NCBI GenBank assembly: GCA_025937875.1 | Contig: JAICQM010000005.1 | Coordinates: 1-32,805 of the forward strand | From: Chloroflexota bacterium | GTDB taxonomy: Bacteria > Chloroflexota > Limnocylindria > QHBO01 | DNA length: 32,805 nucleotides | Direction of reading: 5' to 3' | Shown here: one piece after another, positions 9,417 to 19,196 of the stretch | Position numbering within the stretch: position 1 is the first letter of the stretch | Layout: every line of letters begins with the position of its first letter | Position numbers and translations under genes: made by a program | Notes under the pieces: model-generated | Told to the model about the DNA's origin: nothing | Seen by the model: the letters and a program-made list of their open reading frames with translations, nothing else | Database searches by the model: none

Positions 9417-12218
9417 GTGACCAGCACCACCACCCCGCCCGCCGCCAGCGAGGCCACGCAGCCCGGCAAGCTCATCTACACCTTCGCCGAGGGCAACGCG
9501 CGGATGCGCACCCTCCTCGGCGGCAAGGGCGCCGGCCTGGCGGAGATGACCAACGCGGGGCTCCCGGTCCCGCCCGGCTTCACCATCACCACCGAGGCCT
9601 GCAACGCCTACTACGCGGCCGGCAAGCAGCTCCCCGATGGCCTGTGGGACGACGTGGTGGCGCACATGAAGACCCTCGAGCAGCAGACCAGCAAGGGGTT
9701 CGGTGACCCGGCCAACCCACTGCTCGTCAGCGTCCGTTCCGGCGCCGCGTTCAGCATGCCGGGCATGATGGACACCGTCCTCAACCTCGGCCTCAACCCG
9801 GAGACGGTGCAGGGGCTCATCAAGCTCACCGGCAACGACCGCTTCGCGTGGGATGCGTGGCGCCGCTTCACGGCCATGTTCGGCCGCATCGTGCTCGACA
9901 TTCCGGCACCGACCTTCGACGAGCCCCTCGAGGCCATGAAGGAGGAGAAGCACGCGAAGGCGGACACGGACCTGAGCGCCGACGACCTTAAGGGCCTCGC
10001 TCAGCGTTACACCGAGATCGTGAAGGACAAGACCGGCAGGGACTTCCCGACCGATCCGTACCAGCAGCTCGAGCTGGCGGTGCGCGCCGTGTTCGACAGC
10101 TGGTTCGGCAAGCGCGCCCACGACTACCGCGAATTCAACAAGATCCCGCACGACCTGGGCACCGCGGTGAACATCGTGACCATGGTGTTCGGCAACATGG
10201 GCGCCGATTCCGGCACCGGCGTCGCGTTCACGAGGGACCCGAACACCGGTGAGAAAGTCCTCTTCGGCGAGTACCTGACCAACGCCCAGGGCGAGGATGT
10301 CGTCGCCGGCGTGCGGACGCCGGAGAAGATCAGCCACATGCGCGACGAGCTGCCCGAGGTGTACGCGCAGTTCGAGGAGATCGGCCAGAAGCTGGAACGG
10401 CACTACCGCGACGTGCAGGACCTCGAGTTCACGATCGAGCGCGGCACGCTCTACATGCTGCAGACCCGCTCCGCCAAGCGGACCGCGCCCGCCGCCGTGA
10501 AGATCGCGGTCGACATGGCCAACGAGGACGTGCTCACGAAGGAGGAGGCCCTCCAGCGCGTCGATCCGGCGCAGATCGTCCAGCTCCTCCTGCCCCGCTT
10601 CGACGAGGCAGCCAAGGCGCAGGTCGCCGACCGGCTGCTCGGCAAGGGCCTCAACGCCTCGCCCGGCGCCGCCGTGGGACAGGCGATCTTCGACCCCGAT
10701 CGGGCGGTCGAGGCGCGCGACGCCGGCAACCCGGTGATCCTGGTCCGCGTCGAGACCAGCCCCGACGACGTGCATGGCATGCTCGCCGCCAAGGGCGTCC
10801 TCACCGCCCGCGGCGGGGCCACCAGCCACGCGGCGGTCGTGGCGCGCTCCATGGGCCTGCCGTGCGTCGCAGGCGCGGAATCGCTGAAGGTCGACTACGC
10901 CCGGCGCCAGATGCGCGCCGGCGATGTGACGGTCAACGAGGGCGATCTGATCAGCATCGACGGCACGACCGGCGAGATCTTCTCCGGCGAGCTGCCGACC
11001 ATCGAGGCGCGCTTCGAGGACGAGCACGATCTGGCGACCCTCCTCGGCTGGGCCGACGAGACGCGTCGCCTCCAGGTGTGGGCCAATGCCGACTATCCGC
11101 GCGACGCGGAGCGCGCGCGGGCCTTCGGGGCGCAGGGCATCGGTCTGTGCCGGACGGAGCACATGTTCTTCGAGGAGGACCGCCTGCCGACCGTGCGGCG
11201 CATGATCCTCAACGCGCACACCGCCACCGCCGCCAAGCTCCGCGACGGGAGCGAATGGACCGATCCGGACCGCGCGGCGGTTCGGGTCTTCGACGAGGCG
11301 CTCGGCGAGCTCGAGCGCCTGCAGACCGATGACTTCGCCGGCCTGTTCCGCGCCATGGACGGGCTGCCGGTCGTGATCCGCCTCATCGATCCGCCGCTCC
11401 ACGAGTTCCTGCCCTCGTACGAGGACCTCGTCGCCGAGACGACGCGTCTGCGCACGCTGCTCGAAGTGGGGGGCGGCGACCGTGAGACGCAGGAGCGCGA
11501 GCTGGGTGAGCGGGAGGAGCTGCTGCATGCGGTCGAGGCGATGCGCGAGCAGAACCCGATGCTCGGCCTGCGCGGCGTGCGCCTGGGGCTCATGGTCCCC
11601 GACATCGTCAAGATGCAGACGCGCGCCATCCTCGCCGGCGCGGCCCGCGTGGCGGGCGAGGGGCTGACGCCGCTGCCCGAGATCATGATCCCGCTGGTCG
11701 GGCATGTGAACGAGCTGCGTGAGACGCGCGACATCCTCGAGGCCGAGGTGGCCCGCATCGTGGAGGACTCCGGGCAGCAGGTCACCTACAAGTTCGGGAC
11801 GATGATCGAGGTGCCGCGCGGCGCCCTGACCGCCGACGAGATCGCCGAGCACGCCGAGTTCTTCAGCTTCGGCACCAACGACCTGACGCAGATGGGCTTC
11901 GGCTACTCGCGCGACGATGCCGAGGGCAAGTTCCTCATGCAGTACGTCGACCGCAAGATCCTGCCCGAGAATCCGTTCCAGGTCCTCGACGTGGCGGGGA
12001 TCGGGCAGCTGGTGCGCATCGGCGTCGAGAAGGGCCGCGCGACCAAGCCCAAGCTCAAGATCGGCATCTGTGGCGAGCACGGCGGCGACCCGCAAAGCAT
12101 CGCCTTCTGCCACGAGGTGGGCCTGGACTACGTCTCCTGCTCGCCGTTCCGCGTCCCGGTGGCGCGCCTCGCCGCCGCCCAGGCCGCCATCGCGGGCACC
12201 GAGGTCCGCGACAAGTAG
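9417..12218 (+). CDS. ppdK: Pyruvate, phosphate dikinase
   Basis: KLIYTFAEGNARMRTLLGGKGAGLAEMTN, GVLTARGGATSHAAVVARSMGLPCVAG (phospho-His), GICGEHGGDPQSIAFCHEVGLDYVSCSPFRVP. GTG start at 9417 gives 933 aa. Confidence 0.96.
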   Translation: MTSTTTPPAASEATQPGKLIYTFAEGNARMRTLLGGKGAGLAEMTNAGLPVPPGFTITTEACNAYYAAGKQLPDGLWDDVVAHMKTLEQQTSKGFGDPANPLLVSVRSGAAFSMPGMMDTVLNLGLNPETVQGLIKLTGNDRFAWDAWRRFTAMFGRIVLDIPAPTFDEPLEAMKEEKHAKADTDLSADDLKGLAQRYTEIVKDKTGRDFPTDPYQQLELAVRAVFDSWFGKRAHDYREFNKIPHDLGTAVNIVTMVFGNMGADSGTGVAFTRDPNTGEKVLFGEYLTNAQGEDVVAGVRTPEKISHMRDELPEVYAQFEEIGQKLERHYRDVQDLEFTIERGTLYMLQTRSAKRTAPAAVKIAVDMANEDVLTKEEALQRVDPAQIVQLLLPRFDEAAKAQVADRLLGKGLNASPGAAVGQAIFDPDRAVEARDAGNPVILVRVETSPDDVHGMLAAKGVLTARGGATSHAAVVARSMGLPCVAGAESLKVDYARRQMRAGDVTVNEGDLISIDGTTGEIFSGELPTIEARFEDEHDLATLLGWADETRRLQVWANADYPRDAERARAFGAQGIGLCRTEHMFFEEDRLPTVRRMILNAHTATAAKLRDGSEWTDPDRAAVRVFDEALGELERLQTDDFAGLFRAMDGLPVVIRLIDPPLHEFLPSYEDLVAETTRLRTLLEVGGGDRETQERELGEREELLHAVEAMREQNPMLGLRGVRLGLMVPDIVKMQTRAILAGAARVAGEGLTPLPEIMIPLVGHVNELRETRDILEAEVARIVEDSGQQVTYKFGTMIEVPRGALTADEIAEHAEFFSFGTNDLTQMGFGYSRDDAEGKFLMQYVDRKILPENPFQVLDVAGIGQLVRIGVEKGRATKPKLKIGICGEHGGDPQSIAFCHEVGLDYVSCSPFRVPVARLAAAQAAIAGTEVRDK

Positions 12219-12222
12219 CTCG

Positions 12223-13473
12223 TCAGCGGACGAGGGCCTCGAAGAACTCGAGCGGCGTGCCCGACCACGTCCACTGCCGGAAGTCGGGCCAGGCCGCCAG
12301 CTGCCGCTCGCCGTCGGGGTCGGTTCCCACGACGGCCAGGTAGTAGAACTCGCGGGTCGGCAGCGGCTCGATCGACACGGATGCCGCCGCCCGTCGTCCG
12401 CTGACGGTGAGGGGCGCGGAGGCGAGGCGCACCATGCCCGCACTCGCGTCCAAGGGCCCGGCGATGCCATCACGGTCGGCGCCCCACACCTCGACGTGCA
12501 GGTCGGTCCAGCCGCGCAGGGCGGTTGCGCTCGTGAGGCGCAGGCGCTGCGACCACTCGATCGGCCCCGTTCCCGCACCGAAGCCAGGGTCGAGGGTCGC
12601 GTCATCGGTGACGCTCGCCTCGAGCGGTGCCACCTCGAAGTGGTCGAAGGGCGCGATGGCGATGAACTCGGTGGTCGGGTCGAACGCACGTCCGACGCCG
12701 TCGAAGGTCTGCTGTGCCGGCGCGCCGACCGCCTGGAGGCCGGCGATGGAGATGACGATCACCGCGATCAGCGCCCAGCCGATACGCGGCCGGTCGGCCG
12801 GGAACCAGGCCGGGAGGAGGTTCGGCCGCAGCACGCCGGCGGCGAACCAGGCGGGGAGGAGCGCGGCGACCGCGGCCCCGACGAGGTTCCACTGCAGGTC
12901 GATCCACGCCAAGCCCGCCACGGCGGCGAGCGGGAGGCCGGCGACGAGGACGGCCGCGCGCACGTGGCCGGCGGGCCGATGCGCCGCCAGGGCGACCGGC
13001 CGGACGACGGAGCGCCCGACCGCGTAGGCAGCCAATGCCATGGTGCCCGCGACGAGCGGCCCGTTCATCCACGCGGTCCAATCGATGTGGGGCAGGATCA
13101 CCAGGCGGCTCACCACGGCCCATGCCAGCGCCAGCGCGATCCCGATGACGAACACCATCACCCACGTCACCAGCACCGACCAGACGATCGCCCGCACCGA
13201 GACCCGCAGGCCCACGCCCGCGGCGGCGAGGAGGTCGCGCGGCGTGCGGTGGGCCGCGGCGAGGTCGTCGGCGAGGCGCTCCGGCGCGCCCAGCCGGGAC
13301 AGGGCGCGGCGCTCGGCGACGTCGGCCGGCAGGCCGCGCTCGACGAGCTCGGCGGTCGCGTCCGCCACGTGGGCGGCGATCTCCTCCAGGGCGGCGGCGC
13401 GCTCCGTATCGGTCAGCGGAAGCGAGCCATCCAGGCGTTCGAGGTAGGCGTCGAGCAGCGAGCGTTCAGCCAC
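12223..13473 (-). CDS. PadR-associated multi-TM membrane protein (N-terminal DUF1700/HAAS-like domain)
   Basis: VAERSLLDAYLERLDGSLPLTDTERAAALEEIAAHVADATAELVERG followed by several hydrophobic helices. GTG start overlaps the padR stop. Confidence 0.75.
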   Translation of the reverse strand: MAERSLLDAYLERLDGSLPLTDTERAAALEEIAAHVADATAELVERGLPADVAERRALSRLGAPERLADDLAAAHRTPRDLLAAAGVGLRVSVRAIVWSVLVTWVMVFVIGIALALAWAVVSRLVILPHIDWTAWMNGPLVAGTMALAAYAVGRSVVRPVALAAHRPAGHVRAAVLVAGLPLAAVAGLAWIDLQWNLVGAAVAALLPAWFAAGVLRPNLLPAWFPADRPRIGWALIAVIVISIAGLQAVGAPAQQTFDGVGRAFDPTTEFIAIAPFDHFEVAPLEASVTDDATLDPGFGAGTGPIEWSQRLRLTSATALRGWTDLHVEVWGADRDGIAGPLDASAGMVRLASAPLTVSGRRAAASVSIEPLPTREFYYLAVVGTDPDGERQLAAWPDFRQWTWSGTPLEFFEALVR

Positions 13474-13816
13474 GGATGGCCTCTCCCCGTGGTCGCGAGA
13501 CCGCTCCAACCTCCGCGACGAAGCGGTCCCACTCCGCGCGTGACTCGGCGAGCTGGCCCCTGCCGGCGTCGGTGAGCTGATAGTAGCGGCGGCGCGGGCC
13601 TCCCTCGCCCGCACCCCATGCCGCGGACAGCGCGCCGCGTCGTTCGAGGCGGTGCAGGGTCGGGTACAGAGCGCCTTCGGAAAGCGCGAGGCCGGCCGCG
13701 CTCTCGCGGATGCGCTGCGCGATCTCGTAGCCGTGGCAGGGCTCGTCCTCCAGGACGGAAAGGACGAGGAGCTCGGTCGTGCCCTTGAGGAGCTGGGAGC
13801 GGGGGAGCGGTGACAC
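13466..13816 (-). CDS. PadR-family transcriptional regulator
   Basis: LLKGTTELLVLSVLEDEPCHGYEIAQRIRESAAGLALSEGALYPTLHRLERRGALSAAWGAGEGGPRRRYYQLTDAGRGQL, a PadR winged helix. Confidence 0.93.
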   Translation of the reverse strand: MSPLPRSQLLKGTTELLVLSVLEDEPCHGYEIAQRIRESAAGLALSEGALYPTLHRLERRGALSAAWGAGEGGPRRRYYQLTDAGRGQLAESRAEWDRFVAEVGAVSRPRGEAIRG

Positions 13817-13826
13817 CTGGCCGGAG

Positions 13827-13845
13827 TACCTCGCGAACTGAGGTA
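13827..13845. promoter_or_regulatory. Putative PadR operator, inverted repeat TACCTC-N7-GAGGTA
   Basis: Perfect 6-bp inverted repeat 11 bp upstream of the padR GTG start at 13816. Confidence 0.55.
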
Positions 13846-13884
13846 GTTACGCGGCCAGCATATGCGGCCTGTCAAGGCCTCCGC

Positions 13885-14562
13885 TCAGGGTGGCGGCGGT
13901 TGCGTCTCGAGCGGGGTGGGGATCGGGGTCTCGGCCGGCGTCGGCGTGGGCGTCGGGGTGGGGGAGGGCGTCTCCGGCGGGGTCGGCGATGCGGTGGGCG
14001 ATGCCGTCGCGGTTGGAAGCGGCGAGGGAGGCGACGTGGGCGCCGTGCTGGGCGAGGCGGTCGGGGGCCGCGGGGTCGCCACCGGGCGCTGCGTCACGAT
14101 GGTCGGCGGCGTCGTCGGCTCGACAGGGTCACTCGGCGACGGGCTCGGCGATGCGGTGGTCGTCGACGACGGCTTGGCCGATGAGCCGGCGACGTCGGAC
14201 GGCAGCGGTGTGCCGGTCGCGCCCAGCACCTCCTGCTGCGGCGACGCGTCGGCGCCGGTTCTCGGGACGGCGAGCGGCGCCACCAGCACACCCGTCGCGA
14301 GCGCGGCGACGACGACCGCGGCGGCGGTCGCCGCGCGTCGCAGGGACGGGGACGCGGTGAGGGCCGCGGCGCTTACGCCGCGCGGCGGCATCGGTGCCCG
14401 CTCGAGCTCCACCAGCGCAAGTCCGTCGAGGGCGACGATGGTGCGGCGGCATTCCGGGCAGCCGGTGGCATGAATGGCCGCGTCGCGCGGGGGATCACCG
14501 CGTGCCCCATCCGCCACCCAGGCGGCGAACCGGGCGTGGAGGTCGTCGGGCATCTCAGGCAC
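13885..14562 (-). CDS. Zinc-finger anti-sigma factor-like membrane protein with Pro/Thr/Ser-rich C-terminal tail
   Basis: N-terminal HATGCPECRR (HxxxCxxC zinc anti-sigma motif), one TM (AATAAAVVVAALATGVLVAPLAV), then a P/T/S-rich low-complexity tail. Start 14562 (GTG) or 14553 (ATG). Confidence 0.7.
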   Translation of the reverse strand: MPEMPDDLHARFAAWVADGARGDPPRDAAIHATGCPECRRTIVALDGLALVELERAPMPPRGVSAAALTASPSLRRAATAAAVVVAALATGVLVAPLAVPRTGADASPQQEVLGATGTPLPSDVAGSSAKPSSTTTASPSPSPSDPVEPTTPPTIVTQRPVATPRPPTASPSTAPTSPPSPLPTATASPTASPTPPETPSPTPTPTPTPAETPIPTPLETQPPPP

Positions 14563-15115
14563 GCCCGCCCATTGTGCGCTGTGACACCGCGACGACTCGC
14601 GCGCCGATGGAGTTGGGAGCCGGCGGCGCATCTAGGTCGCCGCCCGGGTGCCGCTCCACGAACCGGCGCCGCGCCGTGGCGGCCGCGCGTCGCGCCTGCG
14701 GGGTCGAGGTGCCCAGGATGGTGGCCACGTCGTCCTCGCCGAACCGCTCGATGTCGGCCGAGATGAGAGCCGCTCGGTCCCGAAGCGTCATGCTGCCGAG
14801 CGCCCGCGCCGACGCCGTGCCGATGCCCAGGCCGGCCAACGTGGCCAGCTGGCCATCGCTCAGACCGCGGACAATGCGCGCCCGCCGTGCCCGTCGGCGG
14901 AGATCGGCGCGCAGCGCGGCGGCGGCGCGCTCGGGGTGGCGGAGCCTCGCCGCGTCGGCTCCCACCACCTCGAGGGTCGTGCCGGCCAGGGCCGCGGCCG
15001 CCGCCCGATCGCCGAGCAGCAGTACGAGCGCGAATCCGTGCAGGCTGCGGCCATGCAGCTCACGGAATGCGGCGCTCAGGTCGGCGTCTGGATGATCGGG
15101 CATCGTGGTTCGCAT
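14555..15115 (-). CDS. Divergent sigma-70/ECF-like factor, partner of the adjacent anti-sigma
   Basis: Overlaps the start of the zinc anti-sigma gene. Two-domain helical organisation with a C-terminal sigma4-like segment (FGEDDVATILGTSTPQARRAAATARRRFVERH). The sequence is quite degenerate. Confidence 0.55.
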   Translation of the reverse strand: MRTTMPDHPDADLSAAFRELHGRSLHGFALVLLLGDRAAAAALAGTTLEVVGADAARLRHPERAAAALRADLRRRARRARIVRGLSDGQLATLAGLGIGTASARALGSMTLRDRAALISADIERFGEDDVATILGTSTPQARRAAATARRRFVERHPGGDLDAPPAPNSIGARVVAVSQRTMGGRA

Positions 15116-15276
15116 GAACGGTCCGCGGTGCGGAGGGGTAGGGTCTGGTGGGGAGTGTACCGTTCCTTGTCCGCACGCTCACGCTTGAGTGGGGCTTGAC
15201 AAGGTGCTAGCATCAGGGTCGCACCCTTGACAAACCCCTTGACAACATTCTCCACCCGGCAGGAACCAGCTTCCGC

Positions 15277-17106
15277 ATGACCTCTTCCGGCGTCGCCGCC
15301 GAGATCAAGTCGAAGCTCAGCGTGCTCGAGGTCGTCGGTGAGACGGTCCAGCTCAAGCGCGCCGGCTCCGCCTACAAGGGGCTGTGCCCCTTCCACGCCG
15401 AGAAGACGCCGTCGTTCGTCGTCACCCCCGACCGCGAGACGTGGCGCTGCTTCGGCTGCGGGGAGGGCGGCGACATCTTCACCTTCCTCATGCGTCGTGA
15501 CGGCCTCGACTTCCGTGAGGCACTGGAGCGGCTGGCCGAGAAGGCCGGCGTCGAGCTCTCCGAGCGCACCGCGCGCGAGGACCGGCAGCGCAAGCGCCTG
15601 CGCGACGCGCTCGAGGCCGCCATCGCCTGGTACCGCGAGGTCCTCCTCCAGGCGGCCCAGGCCCAGAAGGCCCGTGACTACCTCGCCGAGCGCGGCCTCG
15701 CCGACGAGACGCTGGAGCGGTTCACCATCGGCTACGCCCCGAACACCTGGGATGCGCTCACGAAGCGCCTCATCGCCAAGGGATTCAGCAATGCCGAGAT
15801 GATCGGTGCCGGGCTGGCCAGCCCGTCGAACCGCGGCGGCGTGATCGACAAGTTCCGAGGCCGCATCATCATCCCCATCCGCGATGCCTCCGCGCGCGCC
15901 GTGGGGCTCGGGGGTCGCGTGATGCCGAACGGCGAAGGGCCCAAGTACCTCAACTCGCCGGCCACGATGCTGTTCGACAAGAGCCGCACCCTGTACGGGA
16001 TCGACCTGGCGCGGGCCGCCATCCGGCGCGAGAAGCTGGCGGTCATCGTCGAGGGCTATACCGATGTCATGGCCGCTCACCAGGCCGGATTCACCAACGT
16101 CGTCGCCAGCCTGGGCACCGCGCTCACGCGTGGCCAGGTCGAGCTCGCCACTCGCTATGCCGATGCGGTCGCGCTGGCCTACGACGTCGATCTCGCCGGC
16201 GAGGCCGCGACCCAGCGCGGCCTCCTGGAAGAGCTCGGACCGGACCAGGCGGTCAGCAAGGTGCGCGTGGTGCGCATCCCCGCCGGCAAGGACCCCGACG
16301 AGCTCATCCGGACCGATCCGGACACGTGGCGCGCCGCCGTCGCCGATGCGCCGGCCGTCCTCGACTACTTCATGGATCGTGCCGTGGCGGCGGTCGATGT
16401 CTCCAGCGTCGCCGGTCGGCGCGAGGTGACGCGGCGCGTCCTGGGCGTGCTGCGCCGCGTGGCCGATCCGCTGGAGCGGACGCTGTATCTCCAGCGCCTG
16501 TCCAGGATCGTCGACGTGGACGAGAAGGTGCTGGCCGATGCCCTGGCCAGCACCCCCGTGCCGGCGCCGCGCCGCGCACCGGCGGCCGATGGCGCCGCGC
16601 CCGGCGAGCGCGTGAGCGCCTCGCTGCCGCCCCTCGAAGCGGAGACACTGCGCCTCCTGCTCCGGCATCCGGAGATCGCCGGGGAGCTGGGGGATGCCAG
16701 GCTGCCCTTCCGCGACGCGGCGGCGGCGGCGCTGGCGACTGCGTGGCGGGATCGCACCGACCCGGCATCCACCAGCGAGGCGCTCGAGGCCTTCGTGGCG
16801 ACGCTCGACGCCGCCACGGCCGAGCTGGCCCGCGACCTGCTCGCCGAGATCCGGGCCGATCCCGGCCCCCGGATGGAGCCGGATGCGGCCCGCGACGCGC
16901 TTCACGGCTGCCTGCGGCGGCTGCGGGTGCAGCGGATCGAGGAGACGATCCGCGACGGGCGGCTGCTCATCGACGAGGCGGATCGCGACGGCGATGCCGA
17001 TCGCGTCCGCGAGCTTGAACGACAGATGACCATCCTTGGCCGTGAGAAGGCCGAGCTGACCAACGTGAACCGAGAGCCGGCGGCTGCCGGCGCCAGGAGG
17101 AGCTGA
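15277..17106 (+). CDS. dnaG: DNA primase
   Basis: GLCPFHAEKTPSFVVTPDRETWRCFGCGEGGDIFTFLM zinc-binding domain and TOPRIM EGYTDVMAAHQAGFTNVVASLGTALT. Confidence 0.97.
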   Translation: MTSSGVAAEIKSKLSVLEVVGETVQLKRAGSAYKGLCPFHAEKTPSFVVTPDRETWRCFGCGEGGDIFTFLMRRDGLDFREALERLAEKAGVELSERTAREDRQRKRLRDALEAAIAWYREVLLQAAQAQKARDYLAERGLADETLERFTIGYAPNTWDALTKRLIAKGFSNAEMIGAGLASPSNRGGVIDKFRGRIIIPIRDASARAVGLGGRVMPNGEGPKYLNSPATMLFDKSRTLYGIDLARAAIRREKLAVIVEGYTDVMAAHQAGFTNVVASLGTALTRGQVELATRYADAVALAYDVDLAGEAATQRGLLEELGPDQAVSKVRVVRIPAGKDPDELIRTDPDTWRAAVADAPAVLDYFMDRAVAAVDVSSVAGRREVTRRVLGVLRRVADPLERTLYLQRLSRIVDVDEKVLADALASTPVPAPRRAPAADGAAPGERVSASLPPLEAETLRLLLRHPEIAGELGDARLPFRDAAAAALATAWRDRTDPASTSEALEAFVATLDAATAELARDLLAEIRADPGPRMEPDAARDALHGCLRRLRVQRIEETIRDGRLLIDEADRDGDADRVRELERQMTILGREKAELTNVNREPAAAGARRS

Positions 17107-17112
17107 ACCAGC

Positions 17113-19194
17113 GTGCCTACCACCACCAGGACCCGACCCACCGCCGGCGCGGCGACGACGAAGACGAAGAAGCCGGAGCCGGGCACTGCCACCGCGCCGA
17201 AGGCAGCGGTGACGGCCAAGGCGGCCCCGAAGGCATCGGTCACCAAGGCGGCCGCCCCGACGAAGCCGGCGGCTGCGCCAAAGGCATCGGTCACGAAGGC
17301 CGCGAGCGCCTCGAAGAAGGCTGCCCCTGCGCCGACGAAGGCTTCGGCTGCGTCGAAGAATGGCGCCACCGCCGCGAAGGCACCGGCTGCCAAGGCGGCA
17401 GCGCCGACGAAGGCTGCCGCCTCGAAGGGCAAGTCCCGGAGCACGGGCAACAAGGCCTTCGACCGGCTCCTGACGCAGGGCAAGAGCGACGGGTTCATCA
17501 CCCACGACCAGATCCTCGAGGCCGTCCCCCAGCCGGAGGACAACCTGGCGGCGGTCGAGGAGCTGTACGCCGCCGCGACCGACCATAACGTCGAGGTCCT
17601 CGACGCCCAGAACAACCCGACCCTGCTGGCCGAGGCCGAGCCGGAGACGGCGGAGACGGCCAAGGAGGAGAAGGAGGAGGAGGATCTCGAGGCCCTCGCC
17701 GCCGACCTCATCGGGATCGATGACCCGGTCCGGATGTACCTCAAGGAGATCGGGAAGGTCGCGCTGCTCACCGCCGAGGAGGAGGTCGTCCTGGCCAAGG
17801 CCATCGAGCTCGGCGAGCTGGCGGTGGAGGACCCGGCCCGCGCGCTGGTGAACCTCTACGCCTGGGTCACCGTCGGATCGGAGCCCAAGGCGCGGGCCAT
17901 GGCCGCCATGCGGGCGTTCGACCTGCCCAAGGAGTCGACCCGGGTCACCATCGAGGCCATCGACTGGTGGGTGGCGCGCCGCAACGAGATCCCCGCCCCA
18001 CCGGTCAAGTTCACCAAGGCCCGCAAGGCGGCCGATCTCGACGACGACGCCCGCGAGCGCATCATGAAGGCCGAGTCGCTCATCAAGTCCTTCGCCGATG
18101 ACCCCGCGGGCGTCCTCAAGGAGACGATCCTCTTCGGGCACACGTACCGCTACAAGGCCATCGACCACGCCGGTGCCACCGAGCTGCGCGAGCTAGAGGC
18201 CTGGGCCCGCGAGACGGCCGAGATGATCGTCAATGCCTACATCACCGACGGACAGGATGCCGGCTATCTCAAGGAGCTCGGCTACGACCCCGCGATCCCC
18301 ATCGACGTGCCGCTCGAGCGCCGCACCGGGCGGCTGGTCGAGCAGTCGACCGATGCCCGCAAGCGCCTGACCGAGGCCAACCTGCGCCTCGTGGTCAGCA
18401 TCGCTAAGAAGTACATCGGCCGTGGGATGAGCTTCCTGGACCTCATCCAGGAGGGCAACATCGGCCTCATCCGGGCGGTCGAGAAGTTCGAGTACGCCAA
18501 GGGCTTCAAGTTCAGCACGTACGCCACGTGGTGGATCCGCCAGGCGATCACGCGCGCCATCGCCGATCAGGCGCGCACGATCCGCATCCCGGTCCACATG
18601 GTCGAGACCATCAACCGCCTCATCCGTGTCAGCCGCACCCTGCTCCAGGAGCTGGGGCGCGAGCCGACGGTGGAGGAGATCGCCCGGCGCATGAGCCGCG
18701 ACGAGATCGTGCGCGAGCTGCGCGACAAGCTCAACCAGGAGGCGATCAAGACGGGCGGCACCCCCCGCGAGCCGACGGAGGAGGAGGTCGATGCCCGCGA
18801 GGCGATCGGCCCGCAGACGGTCAGCGCCGAGAAGGTGCGCGAGATCATGAAGGTCAGTCAGGAGCCGGTCAGCCTCGAGACGCCGATCGGCGAGGAGGAG
18901 GACAGTCACCTCGGCGACTTCATCCCGGACCTGGCGACCCAGGCCCCGGCCGATGCGGCCAGCGCACAGCTGCTCAAGGAGCAGGTAGAGGGCGTGCTCG
19001 ACTCGCTCACCCCACGCGAGCGGCGCGTGCTCCAGCTCCGGTTCGGGCTCGAGGACGGGCGCTCGCGCACCCTCGAGGAAGTCGGTCGTGACTTCAACGT
19101 GACCCGCGAGCGGATCCGGCAGATCGAGGCCAAGGCACTGCGCAAGCTGCGCCATCCGAGCCGCAGCCGGAAGCTCAAGGACTACCTCGAGTAG
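17113..19194 (+). CDS. rpoD: Primary RNA polymerase sigma factor (RpoD/SigA) with Lys/Ala-rich N-terminal extension
   Basis: [70 protein letters not shown], and region 4 [54 protein letters not shown]. Confidence 0.97.
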   Translation: MPTTTRTRPTAGAATTKTKKPEPGTATAPKAAVTAKAAPKASVTKAAAPTKPAAAPKASVTKAASASKKAAPAPTKASAASKNGATAAKAPAAKAAAPTKAAASKGKSRSTGNKAFDRLLTQGKSDGFITHDQILEAVPQPEDNLAAVEELYAAATDHNVEVLDAQNNPTLLAEAEPETAETAKEEKEEEDLEALAADLIGIDDPVRMYLKEIGKVALLTAEEEVVLAKAIELGELAVEDPARALVNLYAWVTVGSEPKARAMAAMRAFDLPKESTRVTIEAIDWWVARRNEIPAPPVKFTKARKAADLDDDARERIMKAESLIKSFADDPAGVLKETILFGHTYRYKAIDHAGATELRELEAWARETAEMIVNAYITDGQDAGYLKELGYDPAIPIDVPLERRTGRLVEQSTDARKRLTEANLRLVVSIAKKYIGRGMSFLDLIQEGNIGLIRAVEKFEYAKGFKFSTYATWWIRQAITRAIADQARTIRIPVHMVETINRLIRVSRTLLQELGREPTVEEIARRMSRDEIVRELRDKLNQEAIKTGGTPREPTEEEVDAREAIGPQTVSAEKVREIMKVSQEPVSLETPIGEEEDSHLGDFIPDLATQAPADAASAQLLKEQVEGVLDSLTPRERRVLQLRFGLEDGRSRTLEEVGRDFNVTRERIRQIEAKALRKLRHPSRSRKLKDYLE

Positions 19195-19196
19195 GC

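Noticed and set aside
9342-12689. 1115-aa minus-strand ORF opposite ppdK
   Set aside because: Antisense of a strongly conserved gene. The composition (His/Asp/Arg/Val-rich, no domain) is the usual long spurious ORF in GC-rich DNA.
15076-18168. 1030-aa minus-strand ORF opposite dnaG and rpoD
   Set aside because: Antisense artefact; no recognisable domains, and both sense genes are certain.
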